10,259 bases of DNA. Origin: Halobacteriales archaeon (GTDB taxonomy: Archaea; Thermoplasmatota; SW-10-69-26; JACQPN01; JAIVGT01). The stretch's first letter is position 1, and every line of letters begins with the position of its first letter. The stretch spans positions 1 to 10,259 of the forward strand of contig JAIVGT010000205.1 of assembly GCA_020201485.1 (NCBI GenBank), given 5' to 3'. Positions 1 to 7,449 of this stretch are shown piece after piece. Position numbers and translations under genes: made by a program. The notes under the pieces were generated by a model, which saw only the letters and a list, made by a program, of their open reading frames with translations, was not told where the DNA came from and ran no database searches.

Positions 1-42
1 CACGCGCCGAGGTCGCATCTGCATCACGACCTGCCGCAAACC

Positions 43-48
43 CTTAGA
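43..48 (+). promoter_or_regulatory. TATA-like element for the cyclophilin lipoprotein gene
   Basis: The hexamer CTTAGA is centred about 26.5 nt upstream of the ATG at 72. It sits in a small A/T-rich island within GC-rich DNA. This is the spacing expected for an archaeal TATA box driving a leaderless transcript. The same spacing recurs upstream of other genes in this window (5433-5438, 8299-8304), which raises confidence, although the match to the TATA consensus is weak. Confidence 0.45.
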
Positions 49-71
49 CGGATGCCGGCCTTGCGCGCGCC

Positions 72-1022
72 ATGCGGTGCGCGGCGCTGGTCCCCATCGC
101 CCTCCTCCTCGCCGGATGCGCCCAGTCGCCAGCCCCCGCACCGGCCGCGCCATCGGGCCCCGTCCAAGCGGAGGCGCTGCGCCTCGACCTCGACCTCGGC
201 ACCATCACCGTCTTGCTCTACCCGCAGGCCGCTCCGCAGACCGTGGCGCTGATGAAGCAGCTCGCAGCCGAGCGCTACTTCGACGGACGCGAGTTCAACC
301 GCGTCGTGCCCGGCCACGTCATCCAGGTCGTGGACAAGGCGGGCGGCGCGACCGACGACAGGCGCACCGTGCCCCTCGAAGCTCCTCCCGCCTGGCACTT
401 CAGCGCGGGGGCGGCGGGCATCGCGCGCGGTCAGGACCCGAACAGCGGCGGTCCGGAGTTCTTCCTCATGGACTTCGGCACGAGCCACCTCGACGGCAAC
501 TACACCGTGTGGGGCCAGGCCTTCGAAGGGCTCGACGTCATTCACAAGGCGGCCCGCGTGCCGGCCGTGGCCTTCAGCGACATCTCGAACCCGCTCCCGC
601 CCGAGGTCCCGCTGAGCCCGCAGAGCGTCGCGCCGAGCGACCGCATGGCCATCCAGGCCCCAACCATCCGCACGGCGCGGCTCGTGCAGGTCACGCTGAC
701 CGCGGAGCAGGCGGCGAAGCTGCCGATGCAGGTCGCGCAGAACGTGCGCAGCGGTGATTCCCGCCACAGCCTGGAATGGCCCCACGACCTGCGCGCGGGC
801 GTGTCCAGCAATCTCACATGGTACATCCGGCCCTACAACGGCACGAGCCCGCCCGGACCGGGCGATGTGCAGATCCAGGTCGATGGCGCGACGCTCGACG
901 TCCAAGGCGAGGCATTCCCCGGCATCTATCACTGGCGGTGGAGTCCGAGCCGCACCGGCGCGTTCGACGCCACGCTGCTGCGGAACGGCACGGCGATGGC
1001 GACGCTGCGCGTCACGGTCTGA
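72..1022 (+). CDS. Secreted cyclophilin-type peptidyl-prolyl cis-trans isomerase lipoprotein
   Basis: This 316-aa protein starts with a short signal peptide ending in a lipobox, L13-A-G-C16, so it is probably exported and lipid-anchored outside the membrane. A Pro/Ala linker (about 18-32) leads into a cyclophilin domain (about 37-207). That domain has the FNRVVPG segment (R77 matches the catalytic Arg55 of human cyclophilin A), the QDPNSGGPEFF segment and the LDGNYTVWG segment. Cyclophilins speed cis-trans isomerisation of X-Pro bonds. Two usually conserved pocket positions differ: Phe60 is replaced by H82 and Gln111 by E129, so activity may be altered. Residues about 230-316 form a predicted beta-rich, Ig-like domain of unknown role with N-glycosylation sequons (NLT, NGT). 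The ATG at 72 is chosen because the signal peptide begins there and a TATA-like element lies about 27 nt upstream. The 3' end overlaps the convergent glycosylase gene by 11 bp. Confidence 0.88.
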   Translation: MRCAALVPIALLLAGCAQSPAPAPAAPSGPVQAEALRLDLDLGTITVLLYPQAAPQTVALMKQLAAERYFDGREFNRVVPGHVIQVVDKAGGATDDRRTVPLEAPPAWHFSAGAAGIARGQDPNSGGPEFFLMDFGTSHLDGNYTVWGQAFEGLDVIHKAARVPAVAFSDISNPLPPEVPLSPQSVAPSDRMAIQAPTIRTARLVQVTLTAEQAAKLPMQVAQNVRSGDSRHSLEWPHDLRAGVSSNLTWYIRPYNGTSPPGPGDVQIQVDGATLDVQGEAFPGIYHWRWSPSRTGAFDATLLRNGTAMATLRVTV

Positions 1023-1788
1023 CCTGCTCGCCCGGGCACGTCCACGTCCCGCGCCCGCCCACGCGCGTGAAGCGCAGCACCGCGCCGCATCGGGGGCACG
1101 TGCCTCCCGCCTCCCGCCGATGCCACAACCAGTTGCCCGGGTAATCCTTGTCGTCCGCGTGCGCGGCGATGCCCTTGCGCAGCACGCGCTGGAGCGCGGT
1201 GTGCACGCGGCGCAGGTCCGCATCGGCGAGACGCTCCGTTGCGGCCGCGGGATGCACGCGCGCCTGGAAGCAGGCCTCGTCCGCGTACAGGTTGCCCACG
1301 CCCGCGAGGACGTGCTGGTCGAGCAAGCGCGCCTTCAGCGGGCCGCGCCGCGCGCGCAGGCGCGCGACGAATGCCTTGGCGGAAAGGCCGAGGACATCCG
1401 GGCCGAGGTCGCGCACGTACTCCTCCGGGTCGGTCACGACCGCGATGCGACCGAGCAGGCGCTGGCTCGTGTACGCGACGCGCGTCCCGTCGCGGAAATG
1501 CAAGCCGAGCCCCGTGTCCCTCGGGAACCTCCCATCCTCGGGGAAGGCCAGCCAACCCTCCATGCCGAAGTGCAACAGCAACCAGTTGCTCCCGAAGCGC
1601 ACGAACATCAGCTTGCCATGGCGAACCACATCGCTGGGCGCCTGGCCGAGCACCGCAGCGCGCACCTTGCCTGCCGAGCTGCCGCGGAACAGGTAGCGCG
1701 GGCCGGTGCGCACCTCCACCACGTCGCGGCGCGGCACGCGCGCGAGCCACATGCGGCGCATCGTCTCCACCTCCGGCAGCTCCGGCAC
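1012..1788 (-). CDS. Fpg/Nei-family DNA glycosylase / AP lyase
   Basis: This bifunctional base-excision glycosylase removes oxidised bases and nicks the abasic site by beta/delta elimination. The protein is 258 aa when started at the GTG at 1788. That start makes the sequence begin M-P-E-L-P-E-V-E, with Pro2 as the Schiff-base nucleophile and E3 as its partner. An ATG nine codons upstream (1815) would bury the proline, so it is disfavoured. K59 in the HGKLMF segment matches the conserved catalytic lysine. The H2TH region LLDQHVLAGVGNLYADEACF (about 155-174) contains N166. A C-terminal zinc finger has C231-x2-C234-x16-C251, but the fourth ligand position is E254 instead of Cys (the usual ending is CPRCQ, here CPGEQ). 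R246 in the finger hairpin is kept. The gene is divergent from lhr and convergent with the cyclophilin gene. Fpg/Nei enzymes are uncommon in archaea, so lateral acquisition is possible. Fpg versus Nei substrate choice cannot be fixed here. Confidence 0.9.
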   Translation of the reverse strand: MPELPEVETMRRMWLARVPRRDVVEVRTGPRYLFRGSSAGKVRAAVLGQAPSDVVRHGKLMFVRFGSNWLLLHFGMEGWLAFPEDGRFPRDTGLGLHFRDGTRVAYTSQRLLGRIAVVTDPEEYVRDLGPDVLGLSAKAFVARLRARRGPLKARLLDQHVLAGVGNLYADEACFQARVHPAAATERLADADLRRVHTALQRVLRKGIAAHADDKDYPGNWLWHRREAGGTCPRCGAVLRFTRVGGRGTWTCPGEQVRP

Positions 1789-1852
1789 GCGGCGGGCAAG
1801 CACGCGGGCCATCATGAGGGTCCAGGCGCACCGAGGGTCCGCCCCGCCTCAA

Positions 1853-1862
1853 CCTTGATATG
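1853..1862 (+). promoter_or_regulatory. Candidate TATA element in the glycosylase/lhr divergent intergenic region
   Basis: CCTTGATATG is the only A/T-rich patch between the divergent glycosylase and lhr genes. It is centred about 45 nt upstream of the lhr ATG. If it is the TATA box, transcription would start near 1884 and give a 5' leader of about 19 nt. Read on the minus strand (CATATCAAGG) it could also serve the glycosylase gene. No Shine-Dalgarno motif precedes lhr. A weaker alternative for the glycosylase is the minus-strand TCATGATG at about 1810-1817, about 26 nt from its GTG start. Confidence 0.35.
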
Positions 1863-1902
1863 CCCTGCGCGGGTTGTCCCACATCTTCGAGCGCCGGGCC
1901 CC

Positions 1903-4638
1903 ATGAGTATCAAGACCGCGACCCAGCAGTACACCGACAAGGAGACGTTCGCGACCCTCTCCCCCGAGGTCCGCGTCTGGTTCGAGGGCAAGTTCGGCTC
2001 CTTCACGCCGCCCCAGCGCTACGCGGTCAAGGAGATCCACGAGGGCAGGAACGTCCTCATCAGCAGCCCGACGGGCAGCGGCAAGACGCTGAGCGCGTTC
2101 CTCGCCAGCATCAACGAGCTGTTCCTCCTCGCCAAGACGGGGAAGCTCGAGGACAAGGTGTACGTGCTGTACGTCAGCCCGCTCAAGGCGCTCAACAACG
2201 ACATCGAGCGCAACCTCAAGGAGCCCCTCGCGGAGATCTACGCGCAAGCCAAGGAGAAGGGCCTGGACCTGCCGGAGATCCGCGTGGGCGTGCGCACCGG
2301 CGACACGCCGCAGAAGGAGCGCGCGGCCCAGCTGCGCAAGTCGCCGCACATCCTCATCACCACGCCGGAGAGCCTGGCCATCAACCTCATCGCGCCGAAG
2401 TTCAGCCTGCTCTTCCACGACATCCGCTACATCATCGTGGACGAGATCCACAGCCTGGCGGACAACAAGCGCGGCGTCCACCTCAGCCTGACCTTGGAGC
2501 GCCTGTGCGCGCACATCCCGAAGGAGCCGGTGCGCGTGGGCTTGAGCGCGACCATCAGCCCGATGGAGGAGGTGGCGCGCTTCCTCGTCGGCTTGCGCAA
2601 CGGCAAGGAGCGCGACTGCCTCATCGTCGATGTCAACTTCATCAAGCAGCTCGACATCAAGGTGGAGAGCCCGGTCAAGGACCTCATCTACACGAGCACG
2701 AAGGACACGAACCTCGCCCTGTACCACCGGCTCGACGAGCTCATGGACGAGCACCGCACCACGCTCGTCTTCACGAACACGCGCAGCGCGACGGAGCGCG
2801 TCGTGTTCCACCTCAAGAAGCACTTCGGGGACAAGTACGTGAACGACATCGGCGCCCACCACTCCTCCCTGAGCAAGGAGGTGCGCCTGGATGTCGAGAG
2901 CAAGCTGAAGCGCGGCGAGCTGAAGTGCGTGGTCAGCAGCACGAGCCTGGAGCTGGGCATCGACATCGGCTACATCGACCTCACGGTCCTGCTCGGGAGC
3001 CCGAAGAGCATCAGCCGCGCCCTGCAGCGCATCGGGCGCAGCGGGCACAAGCTGCACGAGCAGAGCAAAGGCCGCATCCTCGTCCTCGACCGCGACGACC
3101 TCGTGGAGTGCGCGGTGCTGGCGCGCGAGTCGCGGAAGCGCAACGTGGACCGCATCCACATCCCGATGGGTGCGCTCGACGTGCTCGCGCAGCACCTGTT
3201 CGGGCTGAGCCTGGAGCAGCGCTGGGAGCTGGACGACGCCATCAGCCTGGTGCGCCGGGCCTACCCGTACAAGGACATCACCGAGGACGAGGTCGTGCGC
3301 ATCCTGCGCTACCTGAGCGGCAGCTACGAGGAGCTCGAAGCGCGCAAGGTCTACGGCAAGCTGTGGTTCGACGAGGAGAGCCGGCAGTTCGGCAGGCGGG
3401 GGCGGATGGCGCGCGCCATCTACTACACGAACATCGGCGTCATCCCGGACGAGGTCGCGGCCAAGGTCATGACGACGAGCGGCGAGGTCAAGGGCAAGCT
3501 CGAGGAGGAATTCGTCGAGCAATTGAAGCACGGCGACATCTTCGTCCTCGGCGGGAACACCTACGAGTTCCTGAAGAGCAGCCAGGGCCGCGTCATCGTC
3601 GAGCCTCGCCCCGGTGCCCATCCCACCATCCCGGCCTGGTTCAGCGAGATGCTGCCCCTGAGCTACGACCTGGCGGGGAAGGTCCGCGAGTTCCGCGGCT
3701 GGATGGCCCAGCGCATGGATCTGCCCAAGGCCCGGGCCCTGAAGGAATTGCAGGCGGAATTCGACCTCGACAAACGCACAGCCGAGGCGATGTGGGGCTA
3801 CTTCGACGAGCAGCGCCGCTTCAGCCTCATCCCGACCGACCAGGAGCTGCTCGTGGAGGAGGTGCTGGACGAGGAGGGCCGCGTGAACTACGTGTTCCAC
3901 ACGACCGTCGGCCGCCGCGCCAACGACGCGCTCAGCCGGGCCTTCGCCCACAAGGTGAGCAAGTTCATCAGCGCCAACGTGCGCGTCACCATCCACGACA
4001 ACGGCTTCGTGCTCAGCTACCCCATGCCCCCGTACCGCGACCCGGAGCGGGGCAAGCTCAAGGACAACATCCTGCAGGACCTGTGGGACATCGAGGACCT
4101 GGAGAAGGAGCTGCAGGCCGCGCTGCACAACACGGAGATCCTGAAGCGCCGCTTCCGCCACGTCGCCACGCGCTCCCTGCTCATCCTGCGCAACTACCTC
4201 GGCTACGACATGAGCGTCGGGCGGCAGCAGCGCGCGGCGAACATCCTGTTCAAGGTCGTGCGCGAGATCGACCGCGACTTCCCCGCGCTGAAGGAGACGT
4301 ACCGCGAGATCATGCGGGACGCGATGGACCTGGAGAACGCGAAGCACTACGCCGGCCGCGTCGCCGCCGGGGACATCACGGTCGTGGTCACGCGCGGCGG
4401 CAAGCTGCCCAGCCCGTTCGCCTTCAACCTCGTGGCCGTGGGGAGCACGGACGTGGTCATGATGGAGGACCGGAAGCTCATGATCCGGAACCTGCACCGC
4501 CGGGTCATGATGCAGCTCGAGGAGCGCGAGGCGCAAGCCGGGCCCGCCTCTGCGGCCAAGCCGAGCCCCAAGGCCAAGGCTCCGAGACCGAAGGCCGCGC
4601 CCAAGCCCAAGGCGAAGAAGGCGAAGCCCCGTGCCTGA
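1903..4638 (+). CDS. lhr: Lhr-core ATP-dependent DNA helicase (superfamily 2)
   Basis: This 911-aa protein is a 3'-5' ssDNA-translocating helicase thought to act in DNA repair and replication-fork handling. A Q-motif-like segment (F31 to Q38) precedes Walker A SSPTGSGKT (K61). Further motifs are YVSPLKALNND (Ia), TTPESLA (Ib), the DEIH box at 180-183 (II) and LSATISP at 214-220 (III). The second RecA domain has LVFTNTRSATERV (IV), SSTSLELGIDIG (V) and QRIGRSGH at 375-382 (VI). The rest fits the winged-helix and Lhr-core domains. Length is normal for Lhr-core apart from a Lys/Pro/Ala-rich tail (about 880-911) resembling histone H1 tails, probably disordered and perhaps DNA-binding. The ATG at 1903 is the first start that fits the family; the frame stays open upstream, but that sequence lies inside the glycosylase gene on the other strand. 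The stop overlaps the GTG of the phosphoesterase gene by 8 bp, so the two are co-transcribed. Confidence 0.96.
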   Translation: MSIKTATQQYTDKETFATLSPEVRVWFEGKFGSFTPPQRYAVKEIHEGRNVLISSPTGSGKTLSAFLASINELFLLAKTGKLEDKVYVLYVSPLKALNNDIERNLKEPLAEIYAQAKEKGLDLPEIRVGVRTGDTPQKERAAQLRKSPHILITTPESLAINLIAPKFSLLFHDIRYIIVDEIHSLADNKRGVHLSLTLERLCAHIPKEPVRVGLSATISPMEEVARFLVGLRNGKERDCLIVDVNFIKQLDIKVESPVKDLIYTSTKDTNLALYHRLDELMDEHRTTLVFTNTRSATERVVFHLKKHFGDKYVNDIGAHHSSLSKEVRLDVESKLKRGELKCVVSSTSLELGIDIGYIDLTVLLGSPKSISRALQRIGRSGHKLHEQSKGRILVLDRDDLVECAVLARESRKRNVDRIHIPMGALDVLAQHLFGLSLEQRWELDDAISLVRRAYPYKDITEDEVVRILRYLSGSYEELEARKVYGKLWFDEESRQFGRRGRMARAIYYTNIGVIPDEVAAKVMTTSGEVKGKLEEEFVEQLKHGDIFVLGGNTYEFLKSSQGRVIVEPRPGAHPTIPAWFSEMLPLSYDLAGKVREFRGWMAQRMDLPKARALKELQAEFDLDKRTAEAMWGYFDEQRRFSLIPTDQELLVEEVLDEEGRVNYVFHTTVGRRANDALSRAFAHKVSKFISANVRVTIHDNGFVLSYPMPPYRDPERGKLKDNILQDLWDIEDLEKELQAALHNTEILKRRFRHVATRSLLILRNYLGYDMSVGRQQRAANILFKVVREIDRDFPALKETYREIMRDAMDLENAKHYAGRVAAGDITVVVTRGGKLPSPFAFNLVAVGSTDVVMMEDRKLMIRNLHRRVMMQLEEREAQAGPASAAKPSPKAKAPRPKAAPKPKAKKAKPRA

Positions 4639-5428
4639 CCCGTGGGAGCCGCTGACGGATGGCCGCATCCTCGGCTACACGCCGCGCGAGCCCATGGACC
4701 TGCAGAGCGTGAAGCCGGAGAAGGGCATTGAGCTCACCAGCCTGCACGCGGCATTCCTCGACGATTCCGTGCTCGTGGTGAGCGACCTGCACCTCGGGCT
4801 GGAGGCCGTGCTCCACATGCAGGGCGTGGGCGTGCCGAAGTGGCAGCGGGGCGTGATGGTCCCGCGCCTGGACGCATTGCTGCGCCATTACAACCCGGAG
4901 CGCGTCGTCGTGAACGGCGACTTCAAGCACAACTTCAGCCGCAACCTCGGCCAGGAATGGCGCGAGGCGGCGCAGGTGCTGCGCATGCTGCGCGAGCAGG
5001 CTGCGGTGACCCTCGTCAAGGGCAACCACGACAACTACATCGAAAGCATGGCGCAGAGCGCGGGCGTGCCGGTGCAGCCGCGCGTCGAGCTGGAGCGGTT
5101 CACCCTCGTGCACGGCCACGAGGAGGTGGACAGCGACCGGCGCATCGTGGTCGGGCACGAGCACCCGGCCATCATGCTGCGCGACGAGGTCGGCGCGCGC
5201 GTGCGCATGCCGTGCTTCCTCGTCGGCCCGGAGGTCATCGCCCTGCCCGCGTTCAGCCCGCTGAGCAGCGGCACGGACGTGACGAGCACCGTGACCGGCC
5301 GGGGCGAGCACTTCACGCCGGTGTTCGAGGGTGTGGACGCCGATTCCCTGCGCGTGTTCGCGGTGGGCGAGGGGGAAGTGCTCGACTTCCGCACGCTGGG
5401 CGAGCTGCGGAGCATCCGCGGCCTGTGA
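4631..5428 (+). CDS. ICC-like / PdeM-like metallophosphoesterase paired with Lhr
   Basis: This 265-aa calcineurin-like phosphoesterase carries all five metal-binding motifs: DLH (52-54), GD (96-97), GNHD (131-134), HGH (161-163) and GHEH (175-178). The family hydrolyses phosphodiesters with two metal ions. Related proteins encoded beside Lhr (COG1407 group) are predicted or shown to be DNA-processing enzymes, so a nuclease or end-processing role with Lhr is the best inference. Translation probably starts at the GTG at 4631, which lies inside the last codons of lhr (8-bp overlap) and suggests coupled expression. A second in-frame start, ATG at 4694 (residue 22), would remove only an unconserved N-terminal segment and cannot be excluded. 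There is no TATA-like element before either start, consistent with an operon. The C-terminal part after residue 200 is a beta-rich extension typical of this subgroup. Confidence 0.92.
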   Translation: MPDPWEPLTDGRILGYTPREPMDLQSVKPEKGIELTSLHAAFLDDSVLVVSDLHLGLEAVLHMQGVGVPKWQRGVMVPRLDALLRHYNPERVVVNGDFKHNFSRNLGQEWREAAQVLRMLREQAAVTLVKGNHDNYIESMAQSAGVPVQPRVELERFTLVHGHEEVDSDRRIVVGHEHPAIMLRDEVGARVRMPCFLVGPEVIALPAFSPLSSGTDVTSTVTGRGEHFTPVFEGVDADSLRVFAVGEGEVLDFRTLGELRSIRGL

Positions 5429-5432
5429 AAAG

Positions 5433-5438
5433 CTTATC
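5433..5438 (+). promoter_or_regulatory. TATA-like element for the crotonase-fold gene
   Basis: CTTATC, preceded by an A4 run (5428-5431), is centred about 26.5 nt upstream of the ATG at 5462. It lies directly after the phosphoesterase stop codon. The A-run fits the purine-rich BRE that normally sits upstream of archaeal TATA boxes. The spacing predicts a leaderless mRNA, so the crotonase gene is probably transcribed separately from lhr and the phosphoesterase. Confidence 0.55.
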
Positions 5439-5461
5439 GCGGCCCAGGCGATGGCCGGGCC

Positions 5462-6193
5462 ATGTTCCGCGTCGAGCGCCGCGACGGCGTGGCCGTCCTG
5501 CACATGGACGACGGCAAGGTCAACGCCATGGGCTTGGACTTCCTCGACCACTTCCCCAAGGCGTGGGAGCAGGCCGCGGGCAGCCCGGTCGTGCTGGCTG
5601 GGAACGCGAAGGCGTTCGGGGCTGGATTGGACCTGAACGCGCTCGCAGCCATGGACGGGCCCCAGCTCGCCGGGTTCACCTGGCGCTTCATGGACATCTT
5701 CCGCCTCGTGCTCGCGCATCCGCGGCCGGTCGTCGCAGGCGTGGACCGCGCGGCGCTCGCTGGGGGCGCGGTGCTGGCGTTGTGCGCGGATTTCCGCCTC
5801 GCGACGCCGAGCGCGAAGATGGGCGTGACCGAGGTGCCGGTCGGCGTGCCCTTCCCGGAGCCGGTGCTGGCGCTCGCGCGGTCGCGGCTCCCCGCGCCGG
5901 AGCACGCGCGCATCGCCCTGCGCGGCGACATCGTGGCCGGCCAGGACCTCGTGGCGCGGGGCTGGGCGGAACGCATCGTCGAGCCCACGCGCCTGCTCGA
6001 TGAGTGCGTCGCCCTCGCCGCCGGGCTGGGCGCGCACAGCCCGCTCGCCTACGCGAAGACGAAGGAGCAGCTCCACCGCGGCGTGCTGGCCAGCTTCGCC
6101 AGCTTCGACGACGCGGCCTGGGCGAAGGACCTCGAGCATCCCGATTCGCGCGCCGCGCTCGCGCGCACGTTGGAGCGCCTGGCGAAGCGTTAG
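5462..6193 (+). CDS. Enoyl-CoA hydratase/isomerase (crotonase) family protein
   Basis: This 243-aa protein has the crotonase fold, whose members bind acyl-CoA thioesters and stabilise an enolate in an oxyanion hole. The two oxyanion segments are visible: NAKAFGAGLDL (48-58) and AALAGGAVLALCADFRLA (97-114). In the second segment the first catalytic glutamate of true enoyl-CoA hydratases (Glu144 of the rat enzyme) is replaced by V104. The second one (Glu164) is kept as E124 in MGVTEVPVG. A single glutamate is more typical of isomerases and other crotonase activities than of hydratases, so the exact reaction is open. Its N-terminal sequence with a DDGKVNAM segment and the PFPEP region resemble a bacterial group annotated only as crotonase/enoyl-CoA hydratase family. 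It has its own promoter and no other fatty-acid genes are nearby. The ATG at 5462 fits the family start and the TATA spacing. Confidence 0.9.
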   Translation: MFRVERRDGVAVLHMDDGKVNAMGLDFLDHFPKAWEQAAGSPVVLAGNAKAFGAGLDLNALAAMDGPQLAGFTWRFMDIFRLVLAHPRPVVAGVDRAALAGGAVLALCADFRLATPSAKMGVTEVPVGVPFPEPVLALARSRLPAPEHARIALRGDIVAGQDLVARGWAERIVEPTRLLDECVALAAGLGAHSPLAYAKTKEQLHRGVLASFASFDDAAWAKDLEHPDSRAALARTLERLAKR

Positions 6194-6318
6194 CGCGTGG
6201 AGACGCTGCGCACGTCGTGGTCGAGGCCCAGCGGCGGCGCCGGTCGTCGGCTCAAGGCCGAGGCGGGGCGCGGCGCGGCGGGCGAAGCCCTCATCCGGGC
6301 CAGCGCGCATGCCGCGCC

Positions 6319-7440
6319 GTGCCCCCGTCCGGCGCGCTCCGCCGCCCGTCGCTGCCCGCCGCCTCCGCGGTCCGCGCCTCCTTCCCCCGGGCCGCGCTGC
6401 TCATGCTCCTCGCGCCGGTCGCGTGGTGGGCGGAGCTGGCCGGGATGCCGCTGGTCGCGTTCCCCGCCTCCGTGCTCGCGCTCGTGGGCGGGGCGCTCGT
6501 GCTCGGCGAAGCGGCCGAGGTCGTGGCGCACAAGGCCGGGCAGGGCATCGGCGCGCTCCTGACCGCGACGCTGAGCAACCTCATCGACCTGGCCATCCTG
6601 GGCGCGGCGCTCTCCGCCGGCCTGTACGAGGTCGTGCAAGCAGGCATCGCCGGGGCCATCATCGGCAACGTGCTCTTCGCGCTCGGCGGGGCGATGTTCC
6701 TCGGCGGCCTGCGCCGGAGCAAGCAGGTCTTCCCGCGCGAGGCCGCGACGACGAACACCACCCTGCTCCTCCTGGCCAGCTTCGCCATCGTCGCGCCCAC
6801 GCTCGCGGCCGCGGTCGTGGGGGCCAAGTCGCCCGACGTGGGCCAGCGCCTGACGCTCCCCATCGCCATCGTCCTCTTCATCACCTACGTCGGGGCCATG
6901 GTGTTCTCGCTGCGCACGCACCGCGACCTGTTCAACCCCGACACGCCCGACGGCGAGGCCGCCCTCGCCGTGCATCCGCTCTTCGACCGCCACCCGTACG
7001 TCGTGCTCGTGGTGAGCGTGGCGTTCGTGGCCTGGATGGCCGAGGTGCTCGCGGGGAACATCGAGCCCGTGGGCCACGGCCTGGGCCTGTCGCCGCTCTT
7101 CCTCGGCATCGTCGTCATCGGCGTGGTCACGAACGCCGTGGAGATCGCCACGTGCTGGCGCATGGCGCTCCGCGACCGCATCCACGTCGCGCTCCAGGCC
7201 GCCGTCGGCGGGAGCATCCAGGTCGTGCTCTTCGTCGTGCCGGTCCTGGTGTTCGTCAGCCAGTTCCTCGCGCACGGCGGGCTGAGCCTGGACCTGCCCC
7301 TGGACATGACCGTGTCCATCCTCATGACCGCCATCCTCATCAACGTCGTCGCCAGCGACGGCGAGAGCACGTGGTACGAGGGGGCGATGATGCTCGCGCT
7401 CTGGGCCATCATCGCCATGGTGTTCTACGTGCACGTGTGA
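6319..7440 (+). CDS. CAX-like calcium/proton (cation) antiporter, CaCA superfamily
   Basis: This integral membrane protein, 373 aa from the GTG at 6319, has about 10-11 predicted membrane helices in two halves separated by a hydrophilic loop (HRDLFNPDTPDGEAA region). The first alpha-repeat reads GEAAEVVAHKAGQGIGALL followed by TATLSNLIDLAI. The second has VVTNAVEIATCWRMALRD followed by AVGGSIQVVLFVVPVLV, very close to the CAX signature around GNAAE. CAX proteins export Ca2+ or related cations in exchange for protons. The ion-binding motif of the first repeat is unusual (SNLID, where GNxxE is typical), so ion choice may differ. Start choice: GTG 6319 gives a basic N-terminus and a full first helix, with a weak CTCATC about 26.5 nt upstream. 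The ATG at 6403 would truncate helix 1 but remains possible. The spacer from the crotonase gene (6194-6318) is very GC-rich and shows no other feature. Confidence 0.85.
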   Translation: MPPSGALRRPSLPAASAVRASFPRAALLMLLAPVAWWAELAGMPLVAFPASVLALVGGALVLGEAAEVVAHKAGQGIGALLTATLSNLIDLAILGAALSAGLYEVVQAGIAGAIIGNVLFALGGAMFLGGLRRSKQVFPREAATTNTTLLLLASFAIVAPTLAAAVVGAKSPDVGQRLTLPIAIVLFITYVGAMVFSLRTHRDLFNPDTPDGEAALAVHPLFDRHPYVVLVVSVAFVAWMAEVLAGNIEPVGHGLGLSPLFLGIVVIGVVTNAVEIATCWRMALRDRIHVALQAAVGGSIQVVLFVVPVLVFVSQFLAHGGLSLDLPLDMTVSILMTAILINVVASDGESTWYEGAMMLALWAIIAMVFYVHV

Positions 7441-7449
7441 GGAGCCAGC

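Noticed and set aside
754..1902. N-terminal extension of the lhr frame upstream of 1903
   Set aside because: It runs antisense through the whole glycosylase gene and has shadow-like composition. The Lhr family start is at 1903.
1849..4668. Open frames of more than 900 codons on the opposite strand and in another plus frame across lhr
   Set aside because: They mirror the helicase gene, are dominated by low-complexity Ala/Arg/Gly/Leu/Asp composition and contain no recognisable motif. Long shadow frames are expected at this GC content.
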